From positions 13,806,340 to 13,870,339 of the forward strand of contig NC_087081.1 in assembly GCF_026151205.1 (NCBI RefSeq): a stretch of DNA of 64,000 nucleotides, read 5' to 3'. Source of the stretch: Bolinopsis microptera. Taxonomy: Eukaryota > Ctenophora > Tentaculata > Lobata > Bolinopsidae. The notes under the pieces are model-generated. The model was not told the origin of the DNA, made no database searches, and saw nothing but the letters and a program-made list of their open reading frames with translations. A program made the position numbers and the translations under genes. Shown here in pieces: positions 1 to 11,039 of this stretch. Each line of letters starts with the position of its first letter. Position 1 is the stretch's first letter.

Positions 1-1551
1 ACTCTCAACCGTACCCGCATGTGCAGTTTTTACATCTTGAATAGCTGGGTACATTGTTACATTTATATTTGCTAAGACAAACAGGCCGGAACGGTACATT
101 TGAAATTAATTAGTGACAACTGAAAACAATGCAGCTATCAGTAAAATCGTGCTGATAGGGGTAACATGAGCTCTGTCCGACAGCACTTTTTTTGTGTTTG
201 AAGTGATATTTCAAATTTGGGCACATAGAAATTCACCCAAACTGCACAAATTATTTGACTTAAAGCCTATCTTACTAACCAGAGTTTAAAATTATTCTGC
301 CATCCTTACATTATGCGGAAGGAGCCTATAACACTTACCTTATTTTAATAAGCTCCCATGTAGGTACACATTGATCTTACATTGTTAATAAGCTCGAATA
401 ATTTTACCGGGGCGGCTTACCTTTTTCACTAAATCCTTCTAGGAATCTGGGTGGAATGATAAAGCACAAGTGCGTTGCTAAAGACGCTGATAAACCTGAT
501 ATAATGTTGTTACACTGTACAGATATGTGAAAACATTACATTCACCAACTCACGATAAAAACGTGAACGAATTGTACCGTAGAAGCTTGTCATAAACAAA
601 GCCACATGCAAGGAGTAACAACGCTAAAAGATTTACAACAGTTTAAGAATGGCAACTTAGAATTTAAATTATGTACAAAAATTTGAATTCCGATTAACCA
701 GTTGTTTTGATTAAACAGTTCCAAGCAGTCATCATGACAAGAAACCATAAAAATCGTGTCTATGAAATCAGGTATGAGGTAGCAAGAAATAAAGCGAGCT
801 CCTAGGCCATATTCTATCTCAGAATCAGTATCACTATCAAAAAATATTCTACGACAGAATGATCAGGCTTAGATCCCGAAAAACAAATTATTTAACGGCA
901 GTTAATTCCTCTGAACATTAATCACACGTTGTGCATTGATTGTTAAGTCTAATCGGACTATTAAGAAACACAGAACAGGGATCATGTGCTACTTAAAACA
1001 ACGAAATAACTGGGACCAGTACAAATGAGTAAAAATATATTTTATTAATTATCTTAGTTCATTATAGTCTGATTTAGTGACTCTCTGATCAAACCTTCAC
1101 CAGATAGGAAGTAGGAGGCTTCGCTCATAAAAGTAAAAAGTAGACGCATCCGTATGTAATGACAGATATACCAAACATTCAAATCATCACATTCACAACT
1201 AGTTTGAAAAGTTCTCCTCTAACACTGTGCAAACAACAACACTATTTTATGAACAACAATATTTGGATGGGGTAGTCGGCATTAGATAGCTAAATAAAGA
1301 ACTAAAATATGGCGACCGCAGAATGATCGTAGAAATCACATCTAATATGATAGCCACAATATATAGTTTTGAACTAGGCGAAATCGAAAGCGTTGTAAAA
1401 GTGAAACGGCGATGCACTGCAACTTTTTAAATTTGATCTGATGTTATCTTATACGAATACAGTTTTGCATGATACTTTTTTGGATCGTAATTCACATTTT
1501 AGATTGTGACTGGTTTTTGTCTTAGTTTATATAAACAAATGTAATTTTCAG
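1..1551. other. Probable intron of the ZMYND12-like gene; no gene seen
   Basis: AT-rich sequence with no long open frame and no domain I recognise. The exon at 1552 starts mid-protein after a clear acceptor, so this stretch is most simply the intron before it, with earlier exons lying outside the window. No TIR, satellite or LINE remnant was recognised. Confidence 0.5.
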
Positions 1552-2529
1552 ATCTACCACGCAGCTCTGATAAGCGGACCTAAACACGTTAAAACGACGG
1601 GTGGATACTTCCACATGGCCAACGTCTTCTTCAGAAAAGGTCAAACAGAAACGGCTCACAACATCTACTCAGAAGTTGTCAACATTTGGAGTGAAATGTT
1701 AAAAAGTGTGGTAAAGTTGGAAGAACCTCAGCCTGAGTCTACTCTGACGAGTTTTGTAGAGAAATCGGCTGAAGAGGGTGAAATGTTAGGTTAGTCAACA
1801 ACAAGACACAAGTTGCACTTTAATATTTTACTTGTTGTTTACTTTCTCTGTGGAATTATGTTTATTTCGGCCAGTCGCAACTTGAAAGTGTATTAGTTGT
1901 AGCGCGCATAGACATTACAATAATGAAATTTTTCACGGACATCCACTTCTATTATTTTGACATGGAAACGAATGCGCGGCGTCGGCCAAATGCCAGATTT
2001 ATTTTCAGATCTTTCCGCAATATCTATTGAAATCCACGTAACTTATTATTTTTTAGGTGATTTACCATATATAATTTCCCAGATGAGGCTCAAGAAGCTG
2101 AAGCAATACAGATGCTACACGCGATATACGATTTACAGCAAAGCAACTCAAACTATGGGGCAGCAAACATGGTCATGCTTTTACACACGCTCGCCCTTCT
2201 TCATACTCATCTGATGGGATACCCAAAGGTTAGTCATTTTGCGTTGAATTATATTGAATAATTTTTCCTGAATCAAGAGTGCAATATGCAATAGGTAGCC
2301 CCTATGAATGTTCACTCTGTGATATTGCTTGTTCATTCATTATAGTATTACAAACTTTCGATTTATACGGCTGTGAACTTTTGTTATGTATCATAAAAAT
2401 GTTAATTCCGCATATTTTCAGGCTCAAGAGTTTGCTCAAGACGCTCTCACTTGTGCCAAAGAGAATGAGCTGGTCATAGACGTGTCAGAAGTGGAGAACC
2501 TCAACAGTTTCATCTCTGCAAAAGCATAA
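1552..2529 (+). CDS. ZMYND12: ZMYND12-like TPR protein, last three exons (partial at 5' end)
   Basis: Three exons join in frame: 1552-1789 (ends one base into a codon), 2083-2228 and 2422-2529, with stop TAA at 2527-2529. Donors GTTAGT and acceptors TTTTCAG/TCCCAG are clear. The peptide begins IYHAALISGPKHVKTTGGYF and continues HMANVFFRKGQTETAHNIYSEVVNIW, a TPR-type helical hairpin. The later exons add two more helical stretches (QEAEAIQMLHAIYDLQQ and AQEFAQDALTCAKENE). The phrase GPKHVKTTGGYFHMANVF is what I recall of ZMYND12, a TPR/MYND protein linked to axonemal dyneins in ciliated cells. The MYND zinc finger would be encoded upstream, outside the window. The 164 residues seen are therefore only the C-terminal part. 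The in-frame splice phases support a functional host gene. The name rests on recall of the family, not an alignment. Confidence 0.72.
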
Positions 2530-4039
2530 ATATCAAGGAACTGAAGATTTCATTTTATATCCTCGATCAGATTCATTATAATCATGCCATCGAAGCAAAA
2601 GCTCAAAAAAAGTTCAGCCTAAACGAGCGTTCTTTGATTGAGAACGGCTAAAAATTTTTAGATGAGCGAGGTTTTATTTTGGATTTATTGTAAAAATGTT
2701 CCTTTTTTATGGTAATATTGAGTGGTGTCTAGAAGAAGCCTGATAAATATTCCAATACGAGAACTTCGTCAATCAAAGTTCATTGTGATACGATTTTTAG
2801 ACCAACTTGTAAATACATGATGTAAATTGTAAATTATTTTTCATTACGTAGAATTTAGGAAATGATCTGTTTTAATTTGTTCGTGCATCCTCAAGAGTTG
2901 ATGCTCTCCTTATCTAATACTCAAGTTTATTGACCCGTCAAATTCGCTCCAATTAACATTACTAACCTTGTTAATTATTCACCTTACCCATGGGAATCGC
3001 TCAATATCCTATAAAGTTTCTAATTAAGATCCTATAAACCACATAAATGTGAAGTTGAAGTGATTAACGTCTTCATCTCCCTGTAATTTCCTGTTAAAAC
3101 CTTACAACTACAAGAATCAACTTAGCTCTGATTAAATACGCACACTGAGTTTAGCTCATCTGTCACGTAAAGGCGCATTCAGTTTCTTGTCAATCAATCT
3201 GGTATTTTTTATAATTTAAGATTATATAGCAACTTCGGACTAAAATCTTTTTTGTCATTTTGCTACTCTAGTTTAATGTTCTGAACTTTTAAATTTTAAT
3301 TGTTTCCAAACAGTCACCATTGATATTACACACAAACGGCTAATTTTTATCTTCACTTCAAGATATTTACAAAAGATGAAGAAGATGGATAGAAGATATC
3401 AGCCATTCTGCTTATAATATCCCTATCCACTACCCTATCTTTACCCATAGGTCACGGTCTAAACGGAGACGTGATGGGTTTGGCTTTATCTTCTTCAGAT
3501 GAAACGTTCCAGTCGTTAGGCTCGGTGGAGGATGACGTCTCACCATTACGTTCAGATGATGAATTGTCACGTGGTATGAGAGATGTAGAGGAGAAATATA
3601 CATATGATCTTCTCTGGCGATAAGTTTCAATATAAGTATCAGAAAATTTAACCCAGCTTTAACAGATGTTTAAGTAGATGAAGTTAATATTTTTATCTGA
3701 ACCGGACGAAAACGACATATTTATTTTTAATCATTATTAATGTTTAGGATTCTATTAATATATAGGAATGTTGAGATTTGAGAATGAGGAATTTTTAACG
3801 TACGAAGTCAAATTTATTATTAACATGAGCTCCTTAAACCAGCTCAAATCATAGCTACCCCCTACTATAGTGGGTAATATTTCAGCTCTATTAACTTATC
3901 AATCAAGTAATAATTAATCATGAGTTTATATTTATACATGATTCACGTCCGAAAATGTTTTTTCTCTTGTCGCTAATATACATGATGAATGTTTATTGTT
4001 TATTTGTAATCATATCATGTATTCTTATTTAACATATTA
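2530..4039. other. Intergenic sequence after the ZMYND12-like gene
   Basis: AT-rich sequence holding the 3' UTR of the preceding gene. No canonical AATAAA close to the stop was identified. No reading frame here looks coding, and no repeat family was recognised. Confidence 0.5.
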
Positions 4040-4400
4040 TAGGCCCCTTCCAGCCATTGCCACCTGCCACCTAATTTGGCAGGTTTTACATTAAGGCTGA
4101 TAATCAATTTGAAGTCTTAAAATGATTCCTGCAAAATTAACCGAAATCCTGCCTATTTATCGTATTCGCGCAGAGATGTATCTCACGTAATCATTTAATC
4201 GAGTTGTTGATTTATAGAAAAGCCTGCAAAATTAAGACAAAACCTGCCTCACCTTTCACCTACCCTCAGCAGGTTTGCTCTATTTTGGCAGGTTTTCCGT
4301 TAAATATAAAGTCGAATGCTGCATATTTAACGCAAATCCTGCGTAAGTTGAGATAATTCGAATCAACTTGTGGCGTGATTAAACCTATATATTGGCAGGC
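4040..4400. repeat. Cluster of degenerate GCAGGTTT / AAACCTGC motifs
   Basis: The words TTTGGCAGGTTTT, CCTGCAAAATTAA, AATCCTGC, AAACCTGC and AGCAGGTTT recur on both strands about eight times within 360 bases. The spacing is irregular, so this is not a tandem satellite. It resembles the subterminal motif clusters of DNA transposons. No flanking duplication was identified. Confidence 0.4.
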
Positions 4401-4574
4401 TTTTGGATAATTAGAGTGTACAATGTGGAATAGGTACTAATACTAAGATCGTATAACCTTATTACTAGGTAAGTAGGTAGGGAGTAGGACTGAGACTTGG
4501 GTTGTGCAAAGCTACATAAGTACAGAATGCTACATGGCTCTATAGTTTGCACTTTTATACAATCAGTCACTAGT

Positions 4575-4676
4575 CAGTGGCGAAACGACCGCCCGACACC
4601 CCGGCTATACCCCTGCTATGCGGAAGTGGGATGGGGGGGGGTGCAGCTGCGGCCTCTTAGGTACGTTTCGCCACTG
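4575..4676. mobile_element. 102-bp miniature inverted-repeat element, CAGTGGCGAAACG ends
   Basis: The left end CAGTGGCGAAACG is matched exactly by the inverted right end CGTTTCGCCACTG. The middle is GC-rich and holds a run of nine Gs. Termini starting CAGTGGCG are common in hAT-like MITEs, but the 8 bases flanking each side (TCACTAGT and CATATTAT) do not match. Superfamily is therefore undecided. Confidence 0.55.
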
Positions 4677-4841
4677 CATATTATCCACTGTTACCAACAC
4701 GGGGTCTATAATAAGTTTGAGTATAAAAGTATAAAAACCGATTATTGGAAAATAACTGTTTGCTTAACTTCAGTTCTTAGGTTGCCATTTTTAGATACAT
4801 TCCTTGACTATGCCATAGGTCAAAGAAATAATAGGCTTATC

Positions 4842-5141
4842 ATGTTGCAAAATCATTCGGTGACAGCATTTTCCTGTCCCAAACAGTACAGGAAGCGCTA
4901 CTTGGAAACTCCATCGGAAGGTTCACTGCCGTCAGAGGAAGTTGACAGCATTGTTAAAGAGCTTGCCGTTACCTTAGCTGATGGGCCAAAGTACGTTGTT
5001 ATTTCTAGCAAGACAAGCAAAAGCAACACAGACCTCACAAAACTGTTGTCAGCGGTAAATATCACAAAAGCCCAGCCTAGGCGCACCACTAGGACATTAG
5101 GACAAAATACAAGGAAGAAACTGGCTATCGACCCGTCATGA
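4842..5141 (+). CDS. Unrecognised 99-aa frame, possible mobile-element ORF fragment
   Basis: The frame stays open for 99 codons from ATG 4842 and the peptide has a balanced protein-like composition. Notable parts are an acidic/helical centre (LPSEEVDSIVKELAVTLADG), a hydrophobic strand (KYVVISS) and a basic C-terminus (PRRTTRTLGQNTRKK). The frame is open further upstream, but that part crosses the small inverted-repeat element at 4575-4676 and is not convincing. The stop TGA at 5139 overlaps the ATG of the next frame. No domain was recognised. It could be an exon of a spliced gene or the remnant of a transposon protein. Confidence 0.35.
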   Translation: MLQNHSVTAFSCPKQYRKRYLETPSEGSLPSEEVDSIVKELAVTLADGPKYVVISSKTSKSNTDLTKLLSAVNITKAQPRRTTRTLGQNTRKKLAIDPS

Positions 5142-5404
5142 ACACGCAGGTTATCCAAGACCCTAAAGATAGAATTATATTTTTCGAAAATGACTTGTTC
5201 ATGTTTAAAAATGCTGACGGCACAAACAGTGTCCTGATAATCGTGGAAAATATTTCACAGAACGATTTTATTCTCCATAAGGCTGTCGTTGGCAAACTCG
5301 TCCAAGAGTGCCACGACCATGCTGACTGCTTTCAGTTAATAGATTTAGAAGAAAAGTGTGTCAGTGTTGAGGAAGATGCGCTTATATCTTATATTTATAA
5401 CTGA
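5138..5404 (+). CDS. Unrecognised 88-aa frame overlapping the previous one by ATGA
   Basis: ATG at 5138 overlaps the TGA of the upstream frame (ATGA). The 88-residue peptide is acidic and mixed alpha/beta in look: DRIIFFENDLFMFKN, then SVLIIVENISQNDFILHKAV, then ECHDHADCFQLIDLEEKCVS. It ends with TGA at 5402-5404. No catalytic motif or family was recognised. The overlap suggests either one ancestral frame broken by an indel or two pieces of a mobile element. The composition is much less AT-biased than the flanks, which argues for real coding origin. Confidence 0.35.
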   Translation: MNTQVIQDPKDRIIFFENDLFMFKNADGTNSVLIIVENISQNDFILHKAVVGKLVQECHDHADCFQLIDLEEKCVSVEEDALISYIYN

Positions 5405-5512
5405 TCGAACAAGCTTGGTCAGGTAATGGGTTGTCCACGTTATTCTGTTAATAGATGTTACAGGGTATCAGGCTCATTTATGCATGATTTTTACAACCTT
5501 GTCAATGTGTAA

Positions 5513-5554
5513 TGGTATAACACTGGTATAATACTGGTATAATACTGGTACAAT
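5513..5554. repeat. 14-bp tandem repeat, about three units (GGTATAATACT)
   Basis: GGTATAACACT, GGTATAATACT and GGTATAATACT follow each other at 14-base spacing, with a diverged last unit. This is a short simple repeat. Confidence 0.7.
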
Positions 5555-5850
5555 GTTTAAGTTATATTATTAATTAGGTGTTTTTTGCAGTTTGCAGGTA
5601 ACTCTTCGTAGTATTTTAAATTCAGTTCTCAAAATCCTAAAATACGATTGTTTTACTTTTTCTAACTTAAGAGGTGTATTGATTTGAAATGAAATTAAAA
5701 GATTGCCATAGTTGTCGGAACTTTGTGCATCATTACGCCACAGGAGGTTCAATTTTATTGCATGGCCAGTCAATTGGTGGGACAGTACTTTTCAATACAA
5801 ATTTAGATTTAGAAGTACGTATGACACCGTAGAATTGAAAAGTACCTTAT

Positions 5851-5928
5851 CGGACCTTATTTGGACGGACATTACTTGAACGCTGGAGGCCCTAGCGTTC
5901 ATTTTAATGTCCGTTCAAATAAAGTCCG
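5851..5928. repeat. Imperfect palindrome / hairpin with ~34-bp arms
   Basis: The arm at 5851-5884 (CGGACCTTATTTGGACGGAC...) is mirrored by 5894-5928 read on the other strand (CGGACTTTATTTGAACGGAC...), with only a few mismatches and a 9-base loop. The motif TCCGTTCAA/TCCGTCCAA continues just outside, to 5960. It may be a small foldback element. The rest of 5405-6446 shows no gene. Confidence 0.65.
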
Positions 5929-7490
5929 TTCAATTAATGTCCGTCCAAGTTAAAAGTCCGTTGAATTTTTTTCAAAAATTTTTTCATTTCGAACTTTTTG
6001 TCCAGAATATGACAACTTTTTAATTTCAGCCAGTTCCAATAGTTAACATTAGACTAAACTATGTTGTTGAATTGATAAAAACAATGTATTATAAAATTTT
6101 AACAATCTGAATTATAAATATCACATTATTGCATGTCGCATGATCACTATCTTGAAGTTGATATTCGGCTTCTTCTTATACCTCCACATTTTCTCTTAGT
6201 CTCTGAGTCTTACAACTGGTTGTCTGTCCAACTCGTAGTCGTACCGGGCAATGAACGATCCCAACTGCTCTACTAGAGAGATACTTGAATGCCTAAAGTA
6301 CATCTTAAGCTTTATCTCTAGCCCCCCACTGGCCCACTTGGTATAGGCGACCTTCGGTGGCTTATGTCAGCTACGATACCTTCTACCATACGTTACCACC
6401 CATCTCGATAAAGTAGAAGACAAACCGGGTTATCTCCCTAGGTATGTGACCGACTAGGAACCGACCGGATATCCTGCTGAATTCGGATCCGGCCGGATAT
6501 CCGGCTTCAATATCCGGTTCCGGCTCCGGTCCGGTTTCAGAAAATTTGCCGGATTTTTCCCAGATATTTCTTCAAAAAAATGTATTTCTAAAATCTAGAA
6601 ATGCATATTTTTCTTCCCTTTTTAACTCAAATCTTTTGAAAAATCAAAAATGTTTTGATTAAGTGCGGAATTCAAAAAACCGAACAAATATTTTCGGATA
6701 ATAATGAACATGGTAGCATGAAACGTGGAGAAAAGTGATTTCCAGAAAACTTTGAAAAAGTTTTGACTTAGAACATTTTCGGTCCGATACGTACCTCCTA
6801 TATCGATACGTACCTCCTATATCGAGAGCTCCCGCTTCCGACATTGTGTTGCAAAGGGGAGGCCTGCCTTCCGAGATCGCATTACCAGGGGGAAGCCTCG
6901 AGTCCAAAACCTATGTAGTATAGAGGAGAACCGAACCTTACTACGAACAGTAGCTCTAGTAATGCTCTTTATCACAATTTATTATTATGATCCAGTTTTG
7001 GCTCCGAGTTTTGTGAAACACTGGCAACGGTCCACTCTATACCATATACCCAATTATGAGTTTTGGTAAAATATATAATAATATGCTACAACATGCAAGT
7101 TTAATTACTCATAATTAATATGCACGTGTGACGAGCGGGCTACGGACATAACTTTTAATTGCTTATTACTTTATTATTATAGTTATAGAGAGATAATTTA
7201 AAAACAATGCATGTGCAAATCGAGCATGTGTTGCAGACCTCTACGATCTGGAAGGGTCAATCAACAGTTATCACTGTAATCACTGCCTAGTGCCTAACTC
7301 AAGCTGTAGCGCGTGGGCAGCTGTTCTTAACTTTTTAAGATCTTAAACCCTTGGGAAATTCATTCGCCAATAATAAATTATTTGTAGGCCGTGAATGAAT
7401 GGGAAAAGGGAGCGAGCGATGTTAGTCCGCTAATTAACAATAACAGTGATTATACTTATAAATATCTTAAGTAATAATCTCAATAAATCT

Positions 7491-7511
7491 GTGTGTGTGT
7501 GTGTGTGTGTG
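7491..7511. repeat. (GT)n microsatellite
   Basis: About ten GT dinucleotides lie inside the hAT-type element. Confidence 0.9.
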
Positions 7512-7729
7512 AAATCTACAATTAAATTCTACTGAAGGATCACATCACTAATTATACGTCACTAATTGGTGACATGATCTGATCACCGAGGGACCCCTAA
7601 TAATTGGGGGTCCCCTAAGTCGTGCAGCCCAATCGCGCTCAAGGGGTCTGGCAGGATATGCCAATTGCATATATCTATCATTTCTGATAATAACTTGTCT
7701 ACTCTTGCTACTTCTTGTTTACTCTGATT

Positions 7730-8589
7730 TAGTAGAGGCTCTTACGGGCATTGTCTGCTCGATACGTTAGGGACCCCAGATACACCTTACTAGACGTATT
7801 TTTGACCGTAGAATCGATTGAAGTGGTTTCAAGATGATTGGACTGATTGTTCTGGGGTAAAATCGCAAAAAACCGATTTTTGGGCCAAAAATAGGCCAAA
7901 AAACCATGTTTTTTGATATTTTGAGCAAGTTAATTTTGTTGGCATGTCGGCAAAACTTGCATAAAGATAGCTAAAAGACAGCCGCACAAGATTGTATAAA
8001 AATAAAACAAATCCCTCTATTTGTTCTGAGGTAAAAATCCAAAAAAGTGGTAAAAATTTTGACTTTTTTGCTTTAAGTTTGAATAATTTTTTGCAGTTGT
8101 ATTAAATCAACCCAAAAATAGTCACATCGTGTTTGCCTAAATTTTTCCTTTCCGAGAAGTACCCACTTCATATACTTAATCGAAGTTTGAATATTGTCAC
8201 TCCGCAAGCGTTTTTGCCAAATTTTCGACGCGCACTACGCGCAAAAGCATTTAGTTGTTATCAATTGGCACCCGCGCGTTCATCATAAATTTCAAACAGC
8301 TATAACTCAGCGAGATTATGTCCGTTCTAGCTCATATTTTCACACTAAATAGAAAATAATGTGATCTTATTGCTGACAAAATATGGATATAATTACTTTA
8401 TTTGCCTTAGAGTAATAGACTGTCAAAGTTTAAAACGCGCATTGGTATAGCACGTGACTAATAAGGCCAAATTTATACTTCTTAACATATTATCGATCCT
8501 TAGACATCATACTATTGTGTCCAATTAGCGGTTAGGTCTCTAAACTCGTAGCAGAAAACACGTCTTTTTGCCCGTAAGAGCCTCTACTA
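7730..8589. mobile_element. TA-flanked MITE, copy 1 (intact ends)
   Basis: The 20 bases TAGTAGAGGCTCTTACGGGC at 7730-7749 are exactly inverted at 8570-8589. The outermost TA on each side fits a TA target duplication, as in Tc1/mariner-type elements. A second, truncated copy lies at 15640-16435 and matches it along its length apart from scattered small indels, which confirms an interspersed family. No coding capacity is visible. It is nested in the hAT-type element. Confidence 0.85.
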
Positions 8590-9046
8590 ATTACAACTTA
8601 CTGCTTGTTGATTTGATATTTGACCTATGTGAATGTCTACGACTCTACTGCTAGGCCTAAACAGGAAATATCATCGGTGTGGTTGTATTAAATTGCTCTA
8701 AGGAATGCAGAACTTATCGTGTAATTACAAACTATGGCTTACTAGAATAAATATCATAGTTGATAACAACAAAAGCCCAATAATGAGGATTAATTTAAAT
8801 TTTCCGGCAAGTTCCGGCAGCCTTATATTTGCCCTTCCTAACAACCGGTTCCAGTCCGGCAAAATCCGGCTAACCGGATAATAGATTGATATCCGGCAAA
8901 ATCCGGTCCGGCAGCCAAAAGCCCATTCCAGTCGGTTCCTATGACCGACGGTATCTAATATAGTCCTGTAAGTACCTCCGTACCTTATCTGCACAGCGCA
9001 GATAAGCTTACAGACATACATACATGCTACATGAAGAGGTCTCCTC

Positions 9047-9400
9047 CTAGTCGTTGGAGTGGCCTGCATCACACACATCTCTTCTACGGCGTAACATGTT
9101 CCTCCATTCCACTCGCTTTAGAGCCAACTGTTTTACTGCATCTCTGCTGATGTTATCGACACCTGTAAATTCAGCCGCATCCTCGAGTACACAGGCCATC
9201 CAGCCTTTGCGGGGTCGTCCTCTCAGTCTCTTTCCATAGTTTGGTTTCCAATCCAGTAAGAAATTGGGGAACCGCGTCTCTGGCATTCTGACAACATGTC
9301 CGTACCACCTTAGTCTAGCCGCAACGATGAAAGTTTCGATAGACTTAATTCCAGCTTACTGGGCCGCGCTCAGCCTGTCATTCCGCCAAATCTTTATTCG
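9047..9400 (-). pseudogene. 3' end of a LINE reverse-transcriptase ORF (fragment)
   Basis: Read on -, the frame gives a typical LINE C-terminus. RLRWYGHVVRMPETRFP is followed by GKRLRGRPRKGWMACVLEDA and ends LKRVEWRNMLRRRRDVCDAGHSND. The GRPRKxW motif and the final WRNML are what remain after 5' truncation. Upstream (plus 9340-9400) the frame is broken, although WRNDRLSA is still readable. The stop lies at 9047. This is a dead insertion, not a gene. Confidence 0.75.
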
Positions 9401-11039
9401 GGGACCTCAGGCTATCATGTTCATTAACATAGCCTGATGATATATAACCCTCTCAAACGCGCAACGGGCGCGGTTTTGCGAGTGGAATGCTTAACGCGCA
9501 CGCAACGTGCTTTGTAATAATATAATAGCATTTTGGTAGACCTTATAGACGTTCACGAAGGCAGTTTGTGACCGAGTGGCAACAAGAGACATGTTTTGAG
9601 TTCGAAGTGCAGTAGCGTGATACGTTATCATTCATGTTATATTAAGGTTCTCCCCATGTCTTTTGGTCTATTGCAATTCCGAACTTTGACGGATCAAAGG
9701 TATCATGGATGATTTAACTATTATTACTTAATGATCACACGACAACTCGCCTAGCATTCCACCCCAAAAATGCGACCGATGTAACTCCACTATTTATATG
9801 CAATTGTGTTAATGAACACAAAAGCAGGAGGTCCACATGTAAATATAATCAACTTCAAGTGAAAAAAGGTGGTAGACATAATATCTGTTATCACAAAATT
9901 TATGTTAACTTTCATATTCTAATAATTTGATTACATACTTAAAAGAGAACAGTACATGATGGAGTCATCGTAAACTATTGACATGACAAATAGATTTACG
10001 AGAGTGCTACTGTCCAGTGCCGAATTAAAAGAGAACCATCAGAACATTTCACATTAACCTGACAGCATCATTGTTCCGTTAAGAATGCCTGAAAGATTTA
10101 ACATATTTCTCCGGAAGGTCCCATAGTGTCTCATGCTTGACCAATTAAATAATAAATTCTTTGAGGGAATCAAACGCTGCCTTAAATCAATGAAATTAAC
10201 ATAAAGTGGAATGTTAACTCAATGCAGTTGTGAATAATGGTGCGGATGGAATAAATCTGATCAATAATGGAGCGGTCCGTCTGAACCCACACTGATTTTC
10301 CCTAAGAAGACACTTCATTCCAACATCCATGCTTCTAGAAGAACATTTGAAAGAACCTTAGAAGACGTTGCCCTCTAAGAGCTATACTATTATTGGCAGC
10401 TGTATGAGCGTGTCTCCCTTCTTTCCGATACCACTATAAACACCTTGAAGCCCAATCATCAGGGATCACCTCTTCCTCCATCCTTTTATGCAGTAGCTCT
10501 ATTTGGGCCAACAAGCGCACTTCCACATACTTTAGTTAAGGATGTGATTTCATCACGCACTATGTGTCATTGGAATAGGGAGGTTATTGCTTCACTGCCT
10601 TCACGAATCACTATGCCTGAAGATTATAAATAACTCTTGCACCAAGAGATTTTCTATAAGTACATTTATTATATGTTTTGATTCATTGATTAATTAATTG
10701 TTGCTAGGGCCATTGTTATTGGGGTTGTGGTATTTACTGCCACACTACCGTGTGTTTTGGTTACCCCTCTATCTATACATAGTTTGGGTTTCGTTATTCT
10801 GGATAGATGAAAATTAGGGCTATATTCGGTTGTTTTCCTTTATAATGGGTTTATTTAGAAGCATTCAATTCTGTATGAGTATGTATTGTTTGAAAAGTTT
10901 TGATTAAAAATTAGATTGCTTAACTTTTCCCAAAATATTCCACATGTCTTTAAGGCACTTTTTGCTACTTTTGCACTTTTTACCATCTTTCTTGTTTGTC
11001 AAATATCTTAGCTGTGAACATCGTTGAGGTTACAAATTA
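9401..11039. other. Gene-poor stretch with one unassigned open frame
   Basis: 9396-9431 is also present at 57.99 kb (see the finding on the shared segment). The frame at 10445-10633 (62 codons, proline-rich start) matches no family I know. The rest is AT-rich sequence without recognisable elements. Confidence 0.4.

Larger units (their letters stand above)
6447..8949. mobile_element. Non-autonomous hAT-type transposon with 8-bp target duplication
   Basis: The 8-base word TGACCGAC stands at 6447-6454 and again at 8942-8949. Between them the left end begins TAGGAACCGAC and the right end, read inverted, begins with the same 11 bases. The subterminal regions at both ends are packed with CCGG words (ATCCGGC, TTCCGGCTCCGGTCCGG on the left; CCGGCAAAATCCGG on the right). 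An 8-bp duplication is the hallmark of the hAT superfamily. Inside the 2487 bases I see no transposase reading frame. The element has been enlarged by a nested MITE at 7730-8589. Confidence 0.8.
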
